Assembly: GCA_017624835.1 (NCBI GenBank)
Contig: JAGAMG010000007.1
Coordinates: 1 to 64,000, forward strand
DNA from: Lachnospiraceae bacterium
Lineage (GTDB): Bacteria > Bacillota > Clostridia > Lachnospirales > Lachnospiraceae
DNA: 64,000 nucleotides
Reading direction: 5' to 3'
The notes under the pieces were generated by a model. It was given only the letters and a program-made list of their open reading frames with translations. It was not told where the DNA came from and made no database searches. Shown here piece after piece: positions 54,652-63,951 of the stretch. The position numbers and the translations under genes were made by a program. Each line of letters starts with the position of its first letter. Within the stretch, counting starts at the first letter, position 1.

Positions 54652-55307
54652 GTAAAAGCCTCCAGTTTCTTATCTATTTGCCGATAGCTGTCTGTCAAGG
54701 ATTCGCTATTATCAATCACAAAATCACACTCTCTTCTAAAGACCTCTTCCGAAAGCTGCTTGCTCATAATATTGGCAATCCTCTCCTCACTGTAACCACG
54801 GCTGTTTCGAAGACGCGCTTCCCGCACGTCCCGTTTTGCATATATATACCACAACTCATCCACAAGCTCCTTATAGCCTGCTTCTATCAAAAGTGCAGCT
54901 TCCACAAAAAATAGTTCTATTTCCTGCTTTTCTACTGCGGTCTTATATTTGTCCATTATAAATTCCTTAACCGCAGGATGCACAATTTCATTGACCTGTT
55001 GCAAAATTTCCTGATTTGCAAATATTTTATCTGCCATTGCAGCTTTATTTATCTGCCCCCCTGCATCAAGCACATCTTGTCCCAACAATTCCACTAACCG
55101 CTGAAAGCATTCCGTTCCCGGCTCCTTTACCTTATGAGCCACCTCGTCTGCCAGATAAATCTCACATTTATAATGCTTTTTGATATATTGTAAAATCTCG
55201 GACTTGCCTGCTCCAACGCCGCCCGTTATTCCGATGAACTTTAAGGGTGGTACATTTACATTACCGGTAAAGGGTTGGCTACCGTCCTGACTCTTATTTT
55301 GCCTCAT
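54639..55307 (-). CDS. coaE: Dephospho-CoA kinase
   Basis: A 222-residue kinase for the last step of coenzyme A synthesis. The P-loop is GGVGAGKS (29-36), then YLADEVAHKV and the lid region RLRNSRGYSEE. The start at 55307, with GGGAGA about eight bases upstream, overlaps the polA end by 14 bases; an ATG six codons earlier overlaps that site. A short N-terminal extension of about 22 residues precedes the core. Confidence 0.95.
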   Translation of the reverse strand: MRQNKSQDGSQPFTGNVNVPPLKFIGITGGVGAGKSEILQYIKKHYKCEIYLADEVAHKVKEPGTECFQRLVELLGQDVLDAGGQINKAAMADKIFANQEILQQVNEIVHPAVKEFIMDKYKTAVEKQEIELFFVEAALLIEAGYKELVDELWYIYAKRDVREARLRNSRGYSEERIANIMSKQLSEEVFRRECDFVIDNSESLTDSYRQIDKKLEAFTWQE

Positions 55308-57990
55308 ACCAATTTTCTCCCACATGCAAATCTACCTCAAGAGTTACTGCCAAGGCTGCTGCCTCCTTCATATTTTCGGAAAGAATCTGCCTTACCTGTT
55401 CCTCTTCCTCTTTCAAGGTCTCAATCAGCAATTCATCATGCACCTGTAAAATCAGTTTAGATTGCAGATTAGCATCCCTAAGTGCCTTCCACACCTTAAT
55501 CATGGCAATCTTAATAATATCCGCTGCGGTTCCCTGAATGGGGGAATTCATCGCCACACGCTCGCCAAAGGAACGCTGCATAAAATTGGATGAGGATAAT
55601 TCCGGGATGGGACGACGACGCTTATACATAGTTGTAATATATCCCTGTTCCTTTCCATCCGACACTAATCTATCCAAAAATTCCTTTACCTTAGGATAGG
55701 TGGCAAAATACTGTTCAATGTATTCCGCCGCTTCCTTTCTGCTGATACTCAAATCCTGACTAAGCCCAAAAGAACTGATTCCATAAACAATACCAAAATT
55801 TACTGCCTTGGCATTTCTGCGCTGCAAATCCGTTACCTCCTCAAAGGGAGTATGGAACACCTTTGCCGCCGTAATCCTGTGAATATCCTGATCCATGCGG
55901 TACGCTTCTATCAGCTGTTCATCCCCGGACATATGAGCCAATACTCGTAATTCAATCTGAGAATAATCCGCATCCATAAAGACATAGCCTTCCTTAGGAA
56001 CAAAAACCTTACGAATGCGTCTGCCCAATTCCATTCTCATGGGAATATTCTGTAAATTGGGTTCCGTGGAGCTGATACGACCTGTAGCGGTAATGGTCTG
56101 ATTGAAATTGGTATGAATCCTTCCGTCCTCGCCAATAAATGCTGCCAGACCATCCGCATAGGTGGATTTTAATTTGGTAAGTCCTCTGTATTCTAAAATA
56201 TCATTTACAATGGGATACTCCGGTGCCAGCTTTTCCAATACATCTGCTGCCGTGGAATATCCTGTCTTGGTCTTCTTGCCGCCGGGAAGCTGCATGTTCT
56301 CAAACAAAACCTCTCCAAGCTGCTTGGGCGAATTAATATTGAATTCTACACCCGCCTGCTTGTGTATGGATGCTTCCAATTCCTGTATTCTGGAAATCAG
56401 GGCATCTCCATATGCCTTAAGTTCTTCTCTGCGAACCCAAACACCTTCCTTCTCCATATCGTAAAGTACCAGAGAAAGAGGCATCTCCATCTCCACCATC
56501 AGCTGATACATATCCGCTTCTTTTAATTTCTCCGCTAAAACCTCCGCTGCCTGCGCCGCAACATAAGCACCATAGCAATAATAATCCCTGCATTTTTCCG
56601 GTGCTTTTTCCAAAACAGTTATCTGCTTTTCCTTTCCAAACACTTCCACCTTACCGGGAATCAGCATTCCTAAATGCTCGGAAGCAATGGTTTCCAAATC
56701 ATAATCATTCTTTAAAGGATTTAAAAGATAGGCAGCAATTAAAATATCAAAATAACGTTCCGTGTTATCCTGTGCCAGCCAGGTGTACTGGCGCTTAATA
56801 TCAAAGGTCACTATCTGTGTTTTTTCGGATAAACCTATTAAGGCATCCCTGACACATTGCTCCTCTCCTTCATTTTTCGCCGGTTCGTCAAACAAGGACA
56901 GCTGTCCATCCTCTGCCCCAGCCCTATTACGGGCAGGAATAAAAAATATATTTTCCTCTTTTGACAAGGATAATGCCACACCGTAAAGAGCATCCGCTTC
57001 CTGCATTAAAAGCATTCCCACTTGTGGAAGCTTTTTCGCTTTTTCCACAATTTTCAGAAAAGCATCCAGCCCCTCCACAATTTGAAAGGTCTCTGCCACA
57101 GTATTTTTTTCTGCCATTTCTTCTTTGTCAAAGCGACTTAAGTAATTCTTAAATTCCAAACGCTTAAAGATGGCATAAGCATCCGGGTTAAAATAGCCCT
57201 CCGCCCTTGCAGCTTCATAATCCAATGCAATATCACAATCCGTCTTTATGGTTGCCAAAGCCTTACTTAAATCTGCAAGTTCTTTATTTTCTTTTAAGGA
57301 CTCTCTGATACTTTTCTTGGAAATCTCTTCCACATGGGCATAGATATTCTCCAAGGAACCATATTCCACCATCAACGCTTTGGCAGTCTTTTCTCCCACC
57401 TTGGGCACACCGGGAATATTATCTGCCGTATCTCCCATTAAGGCTTTTAACTCAATAAACTGAAGAGGCGTTACCTCATAAGCCTTTAACACATCCTCCG
57501 CATAATAATCCTCAATCTCCGTTCTGCCCATTTTAGTCTTGGGAATCCTGATTTTAATATGCTCTGTAGCAATCTGTAATAAATCACGGTCACCGGACAC
57601 CAGAGACACCTCTAACCCTTCTTTTTGCGCCTGCTTTGCAAGGGTTCCCAGAATATCATCCGCCTCCAGACCTGCCTGTTCCATAATTACCACCTGCATG
57701 GCCTTCAGAACCTCTTTCATCACCGGTACCTGTTCCCTTAACTCCTCAGGCATGGGCTTTCTGGTTCCCTTATAGGCATCATACATCTTATGACGAAAGG
57801 TAGGAGCATGTACATCAAATGCAACCGCCAAAAAATCCGGCTTCTCCTCCTCCAAAATTTTAAATAAAATATTCAAAAAACCATAAATGGCATTGGTATG
57901 CAGCCCTTCCGCATTACTTAAATCCGGCACACCATAAAATGCTCTGTTTAAAATACTATGACCATCTATCAATACAAGCTTCTGACTCAT
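55294..57990 (-). CDS. polA: DNA polymerase I
   Basis: An 898-residue family A polymerase for gap filling and Okazaki fragment processing. The 5'-nuclease domain starts LVLIDGHSILNRAFYG and contains GLEADDILGTLA and DNIPGVPKVGEKTA. The middle 3'-5' exonuclease domain lacks the DxE motif (VGMLLMQEAD in place of FDTET), so proofreading is probably lost, as in other Firmicutes. Polymerase motifs are DYSQIELRVLAHMSGD, RRNAKAVNFGIVYG and QVHDELLIE. AAGGAAGCGGG precedes the ATG. Confidence 0.98.
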   Translation of the reverse strand: MSQKLVLIDGHSILNRAFYGVPDLSNAEGLHTNAIYGFLNILFKILEEEKPDFLAVAFDVHAPTFRHKMYDAYKGTRKPMPEELREQVPVMKEVLKAMQVVIMEQAGLEADDILGTLAKQAQKEGLEVSLVSGDRDLLQIATEHIKIRIPKTKMGRTEIEDYYAEDVLKAYEVTPLQFIELKALMGDTADNIPGVPKVGEKTAKALMVEYGSLENIYAHVEEISKKSIRESLKENKELADLSKALATIKTDCDIALDYEAARAEGYFNPDAYAIFKRLEFKNYLSRFDKEEMAEKNTVAETFQIVEGLDAFLKIVEKAKKLPQVGMLLMQEADALYGVALSLSKEENIFFIPARNRAGAEDGQLSLFDEPAKNEGEEQCVRDALIGLSEKTQIVTFDIKRQYTWLAQDNTERYFDILIAAYLLNPLKNDYDLETIASEHLGMLIPGKVEVFGKEKQITVLEKAPEKCRDYYCYGAYVAAQAAEVLAEKLKEADMYQLMVEMEMPLSLVLYDMEKEGVWVRREELKAYGDALISRIQELEASIHKQAGVEFNINSPKQLGEVLFENMQLPGGKKTKTGYSTAADVLEKLAPEYPIVNDILEYRGLTKLKSTYADGLAAFIGEDGRIHTNFNQTITATGRISSTEPNLQNIPMRMELGRRIRKVFVPKEGYVFMDADYSQIELRVLAHMSGDEQLIEAYRMDQDIHRITAAKVFHTPFEEVTDLQRRNAKAVNFGIVYGISSFGLSQDLSISRKEAAEYIEQYFATYPKVKEFLDRLVSDGKEQGYITTMYKRRRPIPELSSSNFMQRSFGERVAMNSPIQGTAADIIKIAMIKVWKALRDANLQSKLILQVHDELLIETLKEEEEQVRQILSENMKEAAALAVTLEVDLHVGENWYEAK

Positions 57991-58029
57991 TTATCCCGCT
58001 TCCTTTTTGCTTTTCTTCCCGCTTTACGC

Positions 58030-58350
58030 TTATATAAGGATCCATACTAGTGCTGCCAAAATTACCAATACTGCAAGAATTTCCAGCATTACTCCCAACC
58101 GCAAAAAAGCCCTGTGAAATTTCACCTTGCGTTTGGCTTCTCCCAATTGATTCTCCAATTCCCCTCGTAAATCAAAGGCATCACCTTCCTCCAAACGAAG
58201 CATACCTTCTGCTACCAGAAACTGAATTTCCAATTCTTCACTACAGCCCGGACATTCCTCCATATGCTTTGCAAATTTCTCCATGGTAAGAAAGTCCATT
58301 TTCCTCGATAAAAAAACAGGTATCCATTTTTCAAATTCTTTACAATCCAT
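58030..58350 (-). CDS. Membrane zinc-finger protein, anti-sigma-factor-like
   Basis: A 106-residue protein. The N-terminal HxxxCxxC (H29, C33, C36 in KHMEECPGCSEEL) matches the zf-HC2 domain of anti-sigma factors. A single span covers about 84-105, followed by no extracellular domain. No sigma-factor gene is adjacent; it lies between cheY and polA. It may bind a sigma factor or another regulator encoded elsewhere (inference). AAGGTGAC precedes the ATG. Confidence 0.75.
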   Translation of the reverse strand: MDCKEFEKWIPVFLSRKMDFLTMEKFAKHMEECPGCSEELEIQFLVAEGMLRLEEGDAFDLRGELENQLGEAKRKVKFHRAFLRLGVMLEILAVLVILAALVWILI

Positions 58351-58476
58351 ATTGTCACCTTAACTGCAACATTTTATAAATTTATATAAGCATACATATT
58401 TACTATACAACATCTTTGCCAAAAAGGCTAGCGTAATTCTCCTTTTACATAGGTTTATATAGCTAAATGCTGTCAA

Positions 58477-58522
58477 AAAAAGTAGTGCGTCAATCATTCA
58501 AATTGATGCACTACTTTTTTAA
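58477..58522. terminator. Bidirectional terminator between cheY and the zinc-finger gene
   Basis: Arms AAAAAGTAGTGC-TCAAT and ATTGA-GCACTACTTTTT form a long stem with one mismatch, with T runs on both strands. Confidence 0.8.
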
Positions 58523-58531
58523 TTCAATTTA

Positions 58532-58888
58532 CTATACTTGATTCAAAACAGAAATTATCTTGTCCTTTTTAAAAGGCTTTACGATAAAATCAAAAGCTCC
58601 TGCCTGAATGGACTCAATAAATTTTTCAGGCTGACTCATAGCGGTACACATTACCACCTTAGCATTCGGAAACTTTTCTTTTAATAATTTCAATGCTGTG
58701 ATGCCATCCATATCGGGCATAGTAATATCCATAGTTACCAAATCAGGCTTATATATTTCATATTGCGCTAAGCATTCTTCTCCACTTCCTGCTTCTGCAA
58801 CTATCTCAGCTCCACATTCCGTAAACATTTTTTTAATCTGCATCCTCATAAACGCAGCGTCATCCACAATCATAACTCGTTTGCCCAT
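58532..58888 (-). CDS. CheY-like single-domain response regulator
   Basis: A 118-residue receiver domain with no output domain. It has DD at 9-10, the phosphorylated Asp D54 in VTMDITMPDMDG, Thr in MCTAMSQ and Lys in FIVKPFKKDK. It belongs to the CheY subclass found in Clostridia (MGKRVMIVDDAAFMRMQI). No chemotaxis or kinase gene is adjacent, so it is an orphan here. GGAGAGGG precedes the ATG. Confidence 0.92.
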   Translation of the reverse strand: MGKRVMIVDDAAFMRMQIKKMFTECGAEIVAEAGSGEECLAQYEIYKPDLVTMDITMPDMDGITALKLLKEKFPNAKVVMCTAMSQPEKFIESIQAGAFDFIVKPFKKDKIISVLNQV

Positions 58889-58926
58889 TTCACCCTCTCC
58901 TTCGTGTTACAAAAGATAAATATACG

Positions 58927-58952
58927 AAAAAACACCGATAAATTCGGTGTTT
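58927..58952 (-). terminator. Terminator of tRNA-Leu
   Basis: AACACCGA and TCGGTGTT pair around ATTTA and are followed by TTTTTT on the minus strand, six bases after the tRNA 3' end. Confidence 0.8.
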
Positions 58953-58957
58953 CCTAA

Positions 58958-59040
58958 TGCCGGCAGCGGGACTTGAACCCGCACGTGGTTGCCCACAACA
59001 GATTTTGAGTCTGCCTCGTCTGCCATTCCGACACGCCGGC
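58958..59040 (-). tRNA. tRNA-Leu (anticodon CAA)
   Basis: An 83-nt cloverleaf on the minus strand. The acceptor GCCGGCG pairs with UGCCGGC (last pair G-U). The anticodon stem GCAGA/UCUGU closes the loop CUCAAAA. A long class II variable arm with GUGGGCAACCAC follows, then T stem GCGGG/CCCGC with UUCAAGU. CCA is not encoded. CAA decodes UUG. It has its own promoter and terminator. Confidence 0.95.
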
Positions 59041-59070
59041 ATTTGTGAAGTATTCCTCACAACAAAATGT

Positions 59071-59099
59071 ATTTTATCACAGAACACTCCACTTGGCAA
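59071..59099 (-). promoter_or_regulatory. Promoter of tRNA-Leu
   Basis: On the minus strand TTGCCA (59099-59094), a 17-base spacer and TAAAAT (59076-59071) with a TG one base before give a good extended promoter about 30 bases ahead of the tRNA. Confidence 0.7.
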
Positions 59100-59152
59100 G
59101 TGAATTTCACAAAAAATTTGCACAATTTTTAATTTTTTGATTTTTCCGCGCT

Positions 59153-60193
59153 CTAACAGTATTTCATATCTATGGAAATATCATTAGCACAGACCTCTAC
59201 TGCTCCAATACTTCCTACCACAAGGGGCATCATGGGAGGCAAATGTCCCAAATCCACATCCATAATCACAGGAACATTTTTACGTCCTGCCACCTCCAGC
59301 ACAGCCTGATATGCATCCAGTCCCATCATCTCCTGTCCAAAGCATAGGGGACGACCAATCAGAAAACCTTTCACATGTTCAAACCAGCCAGCCTCTTCCA
59401 TCTGCCACATGGCTCTTCTAATAGAAAAGACATTTAAATCACAGGCCTCCAAAAACCAGATAATTCCATCATCCTTATACTTTTCTATAAATTCCTTTGT
59501 TTTATCAAAACGGGTTCCCAATAAATTTACCAGACAATCCATACAACCGCCAAGAAGTCTTCCTTGAAACTGCATTGACTGCTTTTTCATTTCCTCCCTG
59601 CCCACAAAGCTTCTGATAACTCTGGTCTCTGTCACATTATAGGGTACAAGGGGATTTTCCTCATTTTTCAAGGATTCCTTTTCCCATTTATCATAGCCAG
59701 AAAGTTTATTGACTTCTCCGGTCAGTACTCCTAATGCATCCTGAATGGCAGGATGCCAGGGTTCCATACCAAAGGCAGCTGCACAGGGACCGTACACCGC
59801 TGCCGTATCACACAAGGTTGCCAGCAAATAGGTCATATTGGTATTGTCAGAGTAGCCCATATACCACTTAGGCTCTGCACTTTTAATCTTCTCAAAATCC
59901 ATATAAGGCAGAATCTCACACATCAATTCTCCCCCACCACAGGATATGAGACAATCATTTTCCGGGCTGCAATAGTATTCCATCAGCTCTCTTGCGCATT
60001 TTTCGGGAGTGTTACTGATGCCAATCCCACTGCCCTCATAGCAATTGGGTCCTAACTGCAATTGATACCCCAATTCCTTAAACTTCTTCTGGGCATTCTC
60101 AAATCCACTTCTATAAGGCTCAATCCCGCACCCAAAGGAGGGTGCCACAAAGCCGATTGTACCATTTGCTTGTAAATTCTTAGGATATCTCAT
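59153..60193 (-). CDS. LD-carboxypeptidase, peptidase family S66
   Basis: A 346-residue serine carboxypeptidase of the LdcA/MccF fold. The catalytic triad is visible: Ser in MGYSDNTNMT (S115), Glu in IIWFLEACD and His in DLGHLPPM. LdcA members trim the terminal D-Ala of murein tetrapeptides during recycling; MccF members detoxify microcin C-like peptides. The sequence alone does not choose between them. It lies 21 bases after lysA. GAGGAAAAC precedes the ATG. Confidence 0.9.
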   Translation of the reverse strand: MRYPKNLQANGTIGFVAPSFGCGIEPYRSGFENAQKKFKELGYQLQLGPNCYEGSGIGISNTPEKCARELMEYYCSPENDCLISCGGGELMCEILPYMDFEKIKSAEPKWYMGYSDNTNMTYLLATLCDTAAVYGPCAAAFGMEPWHPAIQDALGVLTGEVNKLSGYDKWEKESLKNEENPLVPYNVTETRVIRSFVGREEMKKQSMQFQGRLLGGCMDCLVNLLGTRFDKTKEFIEKYKDDGIIWFLEACDLNVFSIRRAMWQMEEAGWFEHVKGFLIGRPLCFGQEMMGLDAYQAVLEVAGRKNVPVIMDVDLGHLPPMMPLVVGSIGAVEVCANDISIDMKYC

Positions 60194-60214
60194 GTTTTCC
60201 TCGTTTCCACCATT

Positions 60215-61492
60215 CTATGCTTCAAAATTCATCTTATCAAAAATATCAAAGCAATCAAAGGTTGCAAAATAATCCTTAGGAGTTTCTGCACGGCGAATCA
60301 GCTTCACGCTACCGTCCTCCTGCAACAGAAGCTCTGCGGATTTTAACTTACCATTATAGTTATACCCCATGGCAAAACCATGTGCACCGGTATCATGAAT
60401 GGCAATATAATCCCCAATTTCAATCTGGGGAAGCATTCTGTCAACCGCAAACTTATCGTTATTCTCACATAAGGAGCCTGTTACATCATACTTATAGTCA
60501 CAAGGGGCATCTTCCTTACCAAGAACCGTAATATGATGGTAAGCACCATACATGGCAGGACGCATCAGATTTACTGCACAGGCATCCACACCGATATATT
60601 CCTTATGGGTGTGCTTCTCATGAAGTACTTTGGTTACCAGATGTCCGTAAGGAGCCATCATAAATCTACCAAGCTCCGTATAAATTGCCACATCTCCCAT
60701 TCCTGCCGGAACTAGAATTTCTTCAAATGCCTTTCTTACTCCCTCACCGATTGCCTTAATATCATTGGGCTCCTGGTCAGGACGATAAGGAATACCAATA
60801 CCACCGGAAAGGTTGATAAAGGTAATATGTGCTCCGGTTTCCTCTTTCAGCTTTACAGCTACCTCAAACAGAGTTTTCGCTAAAGTAGGATAATACTCGT
60901 TTGTTACAGTATTACTTGCCAGGAAAGCATGAATACCAAAATTTTCCACACCCTTTTCCTTCATTACCTTAAAGCCTTCAAAAAGCTGCTCTGTAGTAAA
61001 ACCGTACTTGGCATCTCCCGGATTATCCATAATATTATTACTGATAGAAAAATATCCGCCGGGATTATATCGACAGCTTAAGGTCTTGGGAAGCTTTCCA
61101 ATGGTCTTTTCCAAAAAATCAATATGAGTAAAATCATCCAAATTGATAGTAGCACCAATTTTTGCAGCATATTCAAATTCATGAGCAGGGGTATCATTGG
61201 AGGAAAACATAATATCCTCTCCTTTTACACCCATTGCCTCACTTAACATTAACTCCGTCAGGGAAGAACAATCACAGCCACAGCCATACTCTCTCAAAAT
61301 ATCAATCAGAAAGGGATTGGGAGTTGCCTTCACAGCAAAAAATTCCTTATACCCCTTATTCCATGCAAATGCTTCCTTAAGCGCCTTCGCATTGGCACGA
61401 ATCCCTTTTTCATCATAAATATGAAAAGGGGTAGGATATGTTTTTACAATCTCTTCAATCATTTCTTTTGTTACAAATGCTTTCTTTTCCAT
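60215..61492 (-). CDS. lysA: Diaminopimelate decarboxylase-like PLP enzyme
   Basis: A 425-residue fold-III PLP enzyme that decarboxylates meso-diaminopimelate to lysine. The PLP lysine is in FFAVKATPNP (K55), the glycine loop in NLSGGIGIPY, and the partner-subunit Cys in GSLCENNDKFAVD. The central YNPGG and ELGRFM segments fit the clostridial branch of LysA. It forms an operon with the S66 peptidase, linking lysine or diaminopimelate handling with murein peptides (inference). No lysine riboswitch is seen in the 70 bases upstream. Confidence 0.9.
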   Translation of the reverse strand: MEKKAFVTKEMIEEIVKTYPTPFHIYDEKGIRANAKALKEAFAWNKGYKEFFAVKATPNPFLIDILREYGCGCDCSSLTELMLSEAMGVKGEDIMFSSNDTPAHEFEYAAKIGATINLDDFTHIDFLEKTIGKLPKTLSCRYNPGGYFSISNNIMDNPGDAKYGFTTEQLFEGFKVMKEKGVENFGIHAFLASNTVTNEYYPTLAKTLFEVAVKLKEETGAHITFINLSGGIGIPYRPDQEPNDIKAIGEGVRKAFEEILVPAGMGDVAIYTELGRFMMAPYGHLVTKVLHEKHTHKEYIGVDACAVNLMRPAMYGAYHHITVLGKEDAPCDYKYDVTGSLCENNDKFAVDRMLPQIEIGDYIAIHDTGAHGFAMGYNYNGKLKSAELLLQEDGSVKLIRRAETPKDYFATFDCFDIFDKMNFEA

Positions 61493-61563
61493 TATCTTCT
61501 CCTCTATCTCTTAGTCTGTATTTCTTTTATCATTTAATTTACAATTACGTTTTTGATTATTGA

Positions 61564-62298
61564 TTACTTCGTGTTATGTATTTCAATTAACTTAATTTCA
61601 TTGCTCATTGCTTCTTTAAATACATTCACAAAATTTTTCTGAGCACTGTACAAACAAGTATCAGCGCTTGTCCCCATTATATCTCCGGTAAGCACATACG
61701 CCGAATCGATAATCAGACGAATCTGTTCCTGTCCGGGATCCCATGCTTCTGTTCCCGGCAGTCTCTTATAATAGATTATCTTTTCCTTTGACAAATTCTC
61801 AGGCAGCTTTTCAGAAAGCAATACCACCTTTACCTCCTTAGCAAGCACTTCCTTAATCTCCAACTCCCATTTTGCCAAAAAAGCCTCATTTCCGGTAAAA
61901 TAAATCCGCTGCTCAGCTCCCAAAATCATGTGATGAATTTTGTCCATAATATGCTCATATCCCTCAATGGTAATATACCCTTCTGTGGGCAATTGCCGCT
62001 TGGGTGCATGCAATAACAAAAACTGCTCCTGTTCCTGCAAATAACGAATGCGATTATCACAAAACTCTTCTATGCTGACAGCCACATATTTATTGGCACT
62101 GCCTTCACAAACATATGCTGCTCCCCGTTCCACCAAAGACGCTAAAGCATTATACACATTTGACCTTGAAATCCCGGTCAGCTTGGCAACCTCATAGCCC
62201 GTAAGCTCTCCATTCTTCAAAAGACAAACATAAATAACAGCTTCCTGACGCCCTAAACCAAACAGTAGAAGCTTCTCTATGATACTGGACTCTTCCAT
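61564..62298 (-). CDS. TrmB-family transcriptional regulator
   Basis: A 244-residue regulator. An N-terminal TrmB helix-turn-helix (LTGYEVAKLTGISRSNVYNAL, near 31-51) is followed by a C-terminal PLD-like effector domain beginning near GYEHIMDKIHHMILGAEQRI. TrmB-type regulators often sense sugars; the ligand here is unknown. A strong promoter with a TATAG-N5-CTATA palindrome at the -10 lies upstream and may be its own operator. It precedes lysA and the S66 peptidase gene by 71 bases, so it may control them. Confidence 0.88.
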   Translation of the reverse strand: MEESSIIEKLLLFGLGRQEAVIYVCLLKNGELTGYEVAKLTGISRSNVYNALASLVERGAAYVCEGSANKYVAVSIEEFCDNRIRYLQEQEQFLLLHAPKRQLPTEGYITIEGYEHIMDKIHHMILGAEQRIYFTGNEAFLAKWELEIKEVLAKEVKVVLLSEKLPENLSKEKIIYYKRLPGTEAWDPGQEQIRLIIDSAYVLTGDIMGTSADTCLYSAQKNFVNVFKEAMSNEIKLIEIHNTK

Positions 62299-62331
62299 TT
62301 TGCACCTCTTTTAGTAGTACTTTATAGGAAC

Positions 62332-62360
62332 ACTATACAGATATTGTTACAGAATGTCAA
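62332..62360 (-). promoter_or_regulatory. Promoter of the TrmB regulator gene
   Basis: TTGACA (62360-62355) and TATAGT (62337-62332) with a 17-base spacer on the minus strand, about 35 bases before the start. The -10 is part of a TATAG-N5-CTATA inverted repeat (62337-62323), a candidate operator. Confidence 0.7.
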
Positions 62361-62362
62361 TA

Positions 62363-62400
62363 CAAAAATGAAAGTCACCCAGCATCCTACCAAGTGACTT
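62363..62400 (-). terminator. Probable terminator of ung
   Basis: Arms AAGTCACTTGG and CTGGGTGACTT pair with one internal imperfection, followed by TCATTTTTG on the minus strand, about 40 bases past the ung stop. Confidence 0.55.
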
Positions 62401-62440
62401 CATTATAATTCCAAAAACAATGTAATCAATTTTTTACACA

Positions 62441-63115
62441 TTACACATTCTCAATCTGCCAATCAATGGGTGCAATTCCCTTGCTTTGCAAAAACTGATT
62501 GGTCTTACTAAATGGCTTGCTCCCAAAGAATCCCCTGTAAGCCGATAAGGGACTGGGATGAGGTGCTTCCAATATCAAATGATTCGGATTATTCAGCATA
62601 CTTTTCTTCATTTGCGCCGGACGTCCCCAGAGAATAAATACAATGGGTCTGTCCTGCTTATTCAAAGCTCGGATTGCTGCATCGGTAAATTCCTCCCAGC
62701 CCTTTCCCCTATGGGAATTTGCCATATGAGCCCGAACCGTCAACACCGTGTTTAGCATAAGCACTCCCTGCTTTGCCCACTTTATCAGATAACCATTATT
62801 GGGAATTGTACACCCCAAATCATCCTGCAATTCCTGATAAATATTCACTAAGGAAGGGGGAATATCAACATCCGGTTTTACTGAAAAACAAAGCCCGTGA
62901 GCCTGTCCTACATTGTGATAGGGATCCTGCCCAATAATAACTACTTTTACCTCGCTTAAAGGTGTTAAATGAAAAGCTGTAAAAATTTCCTCCGATGGCG
63001 GAAAAACCTGAGTGGAATTATATTCCTGCTTTACAAACTCATATAAATTTTTATAATACGGCTTTTTGAACTCCGCACCAAGCTCCTCCAGCCAGTCATT
63101 TGCAATCATACTCAT
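62441..63115 (-). CDS. ung: Uracil-DNA glycosylase
   Basis: A 224-residue base-excision enzyme removing uracil from DNA. The water-activating motif GQDPYH is at 62-67 (D64), and the Leu/His loop HPSPLSAYRG lies near 186-195. Length is normal for family 1. GAGGGAAG precedes the ATG. It lies 70 bases downstream of hisF. Confidence 0.97.
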   Translation of the reverse strand: MSMIANDWLEELGAEFKKPYYKNLYEFVKQEYNSTQVFPPSEEIFTAFHLTPLSEVKVVIIGQDPYHNVGQAHGLCFSVKPDVDIPPSLVNIYQELQDDLGCTIPNNGYLIKWAKQGVLMLNTVLTVRAHMANSHRGKGWEEFTDAAIRALNKQDRPIVFILWGRPAQMKKSMLNNPNHLILEAPHPSPLSAYRGFFGSKPFSKTNQFLQSKGIAPIDWQIENV

Positions 63116-63185
63116 GGTATTCTTCCCTCGTATTCTATCCTTCCTATTTCAAAGGAATATCTGAACAACTATAGATTCTATCAAA

Positions 63186-63947
63186 TTACAGACGTACACT
63201 GACACCCTTGCTGCGAAGGTATTCCTTTACCTCACGAATCTCCAATTCCTTGTAATGGAACAAGGATGCTGCCAAAACAGCCTCCGCCTTTGCATCTACC
63301 AAAGCATCATAAAAATGCTCCAGCTTGCCGGCTCCACCGGACGCAATAACCGGAATACTTACACTTTCTGCCACCGCCTTGGTCAAAGCAATATCATAGC
63401 CCTCCTTAGCGCCGTCGCAATCCATACTGGTCAACAGAATCTCTCCTGCTCCCATCTTTTCAGCCTTAACAGCCCATTCAATGGCATCCATACCCATATC
63501 AATACGTCCGCCGTTTTTATAAATATTCCAACCGCTGCCATCTTCTCTTCTTTTCGCATCAATGGCAACTACCACACATTGGCTTCCAAACTTATCCGCA
63601 GCATCACTGATTAACTGTGGATTCATAATCGCCGCTGAATTAATGGCAATTTTATCAGCACCCTCGCGCAAAATTGCTTTAAAATCATCCACAGTACGAA
63701 CACCACCACCCACTGTAAAAGGAATAAACAAGGTACTTGCAACATCCCGTACCCACTCCAATTGTGTGGCGCGATTATCTGCCGATGCAGTAATATCCAG
63801 GAATACCACTTCATCCGCACCTGCCTTATCATAAGCAGAAGCAACCTCCACCGGTGCTCCGGCATCTCTGAGGTTTACAAAATTAACACCCTTTACTACT
63901 CTACCATCTTTAATATCCAGACAGGGAATTACTCTTTTTGTATGCAT
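63186..63947 (-). CDS. hisF: Imidazole glycerol phosphate synthase cyclase subunit
   Basis: A 253-residue TIM barrel that, with HisH, makes imidazole glycerol phosphate and AICAR in histidine synthesis. The start [19 protein letters not shown] gives catalytic D11, and [15 protein letters not shown] and IASGGAGK are phosphate-binding loops. GGAGGG precedes the ATG. Upstream genes lie beyond the window. Confidence 0.97.
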   Translation of the reverse strand: MHTKRVIPCLDIKDGRVVKGVNFVNLRDAGAPVEVASAYDKAGADEVVFLDITASADNRATQLEWVRDVASTLFIPFTVGGGVRTVDDFKAILREGADKIAINSAAIMNPQLISDAADKFGSQCVVVAIDAKRREDGSGWNIYKNGGRIDMGMDAIEWAVKAEKMGAGEILLTSMDCDGAKEGYDIALTKAVAESVSIPVIASGGAGKLEHFYDALVDAKAEAVLAASLFHYKELEIREVKEYLRSKGVSVRL

Positions 63948-63951
63948 TTTT

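Noticed and set aside
61493..61563. Lysine riboswitch ahead of lysA
   Set aside because: Only 70 bases are available and no L-box fold is seen; the element needs about 170 bases.
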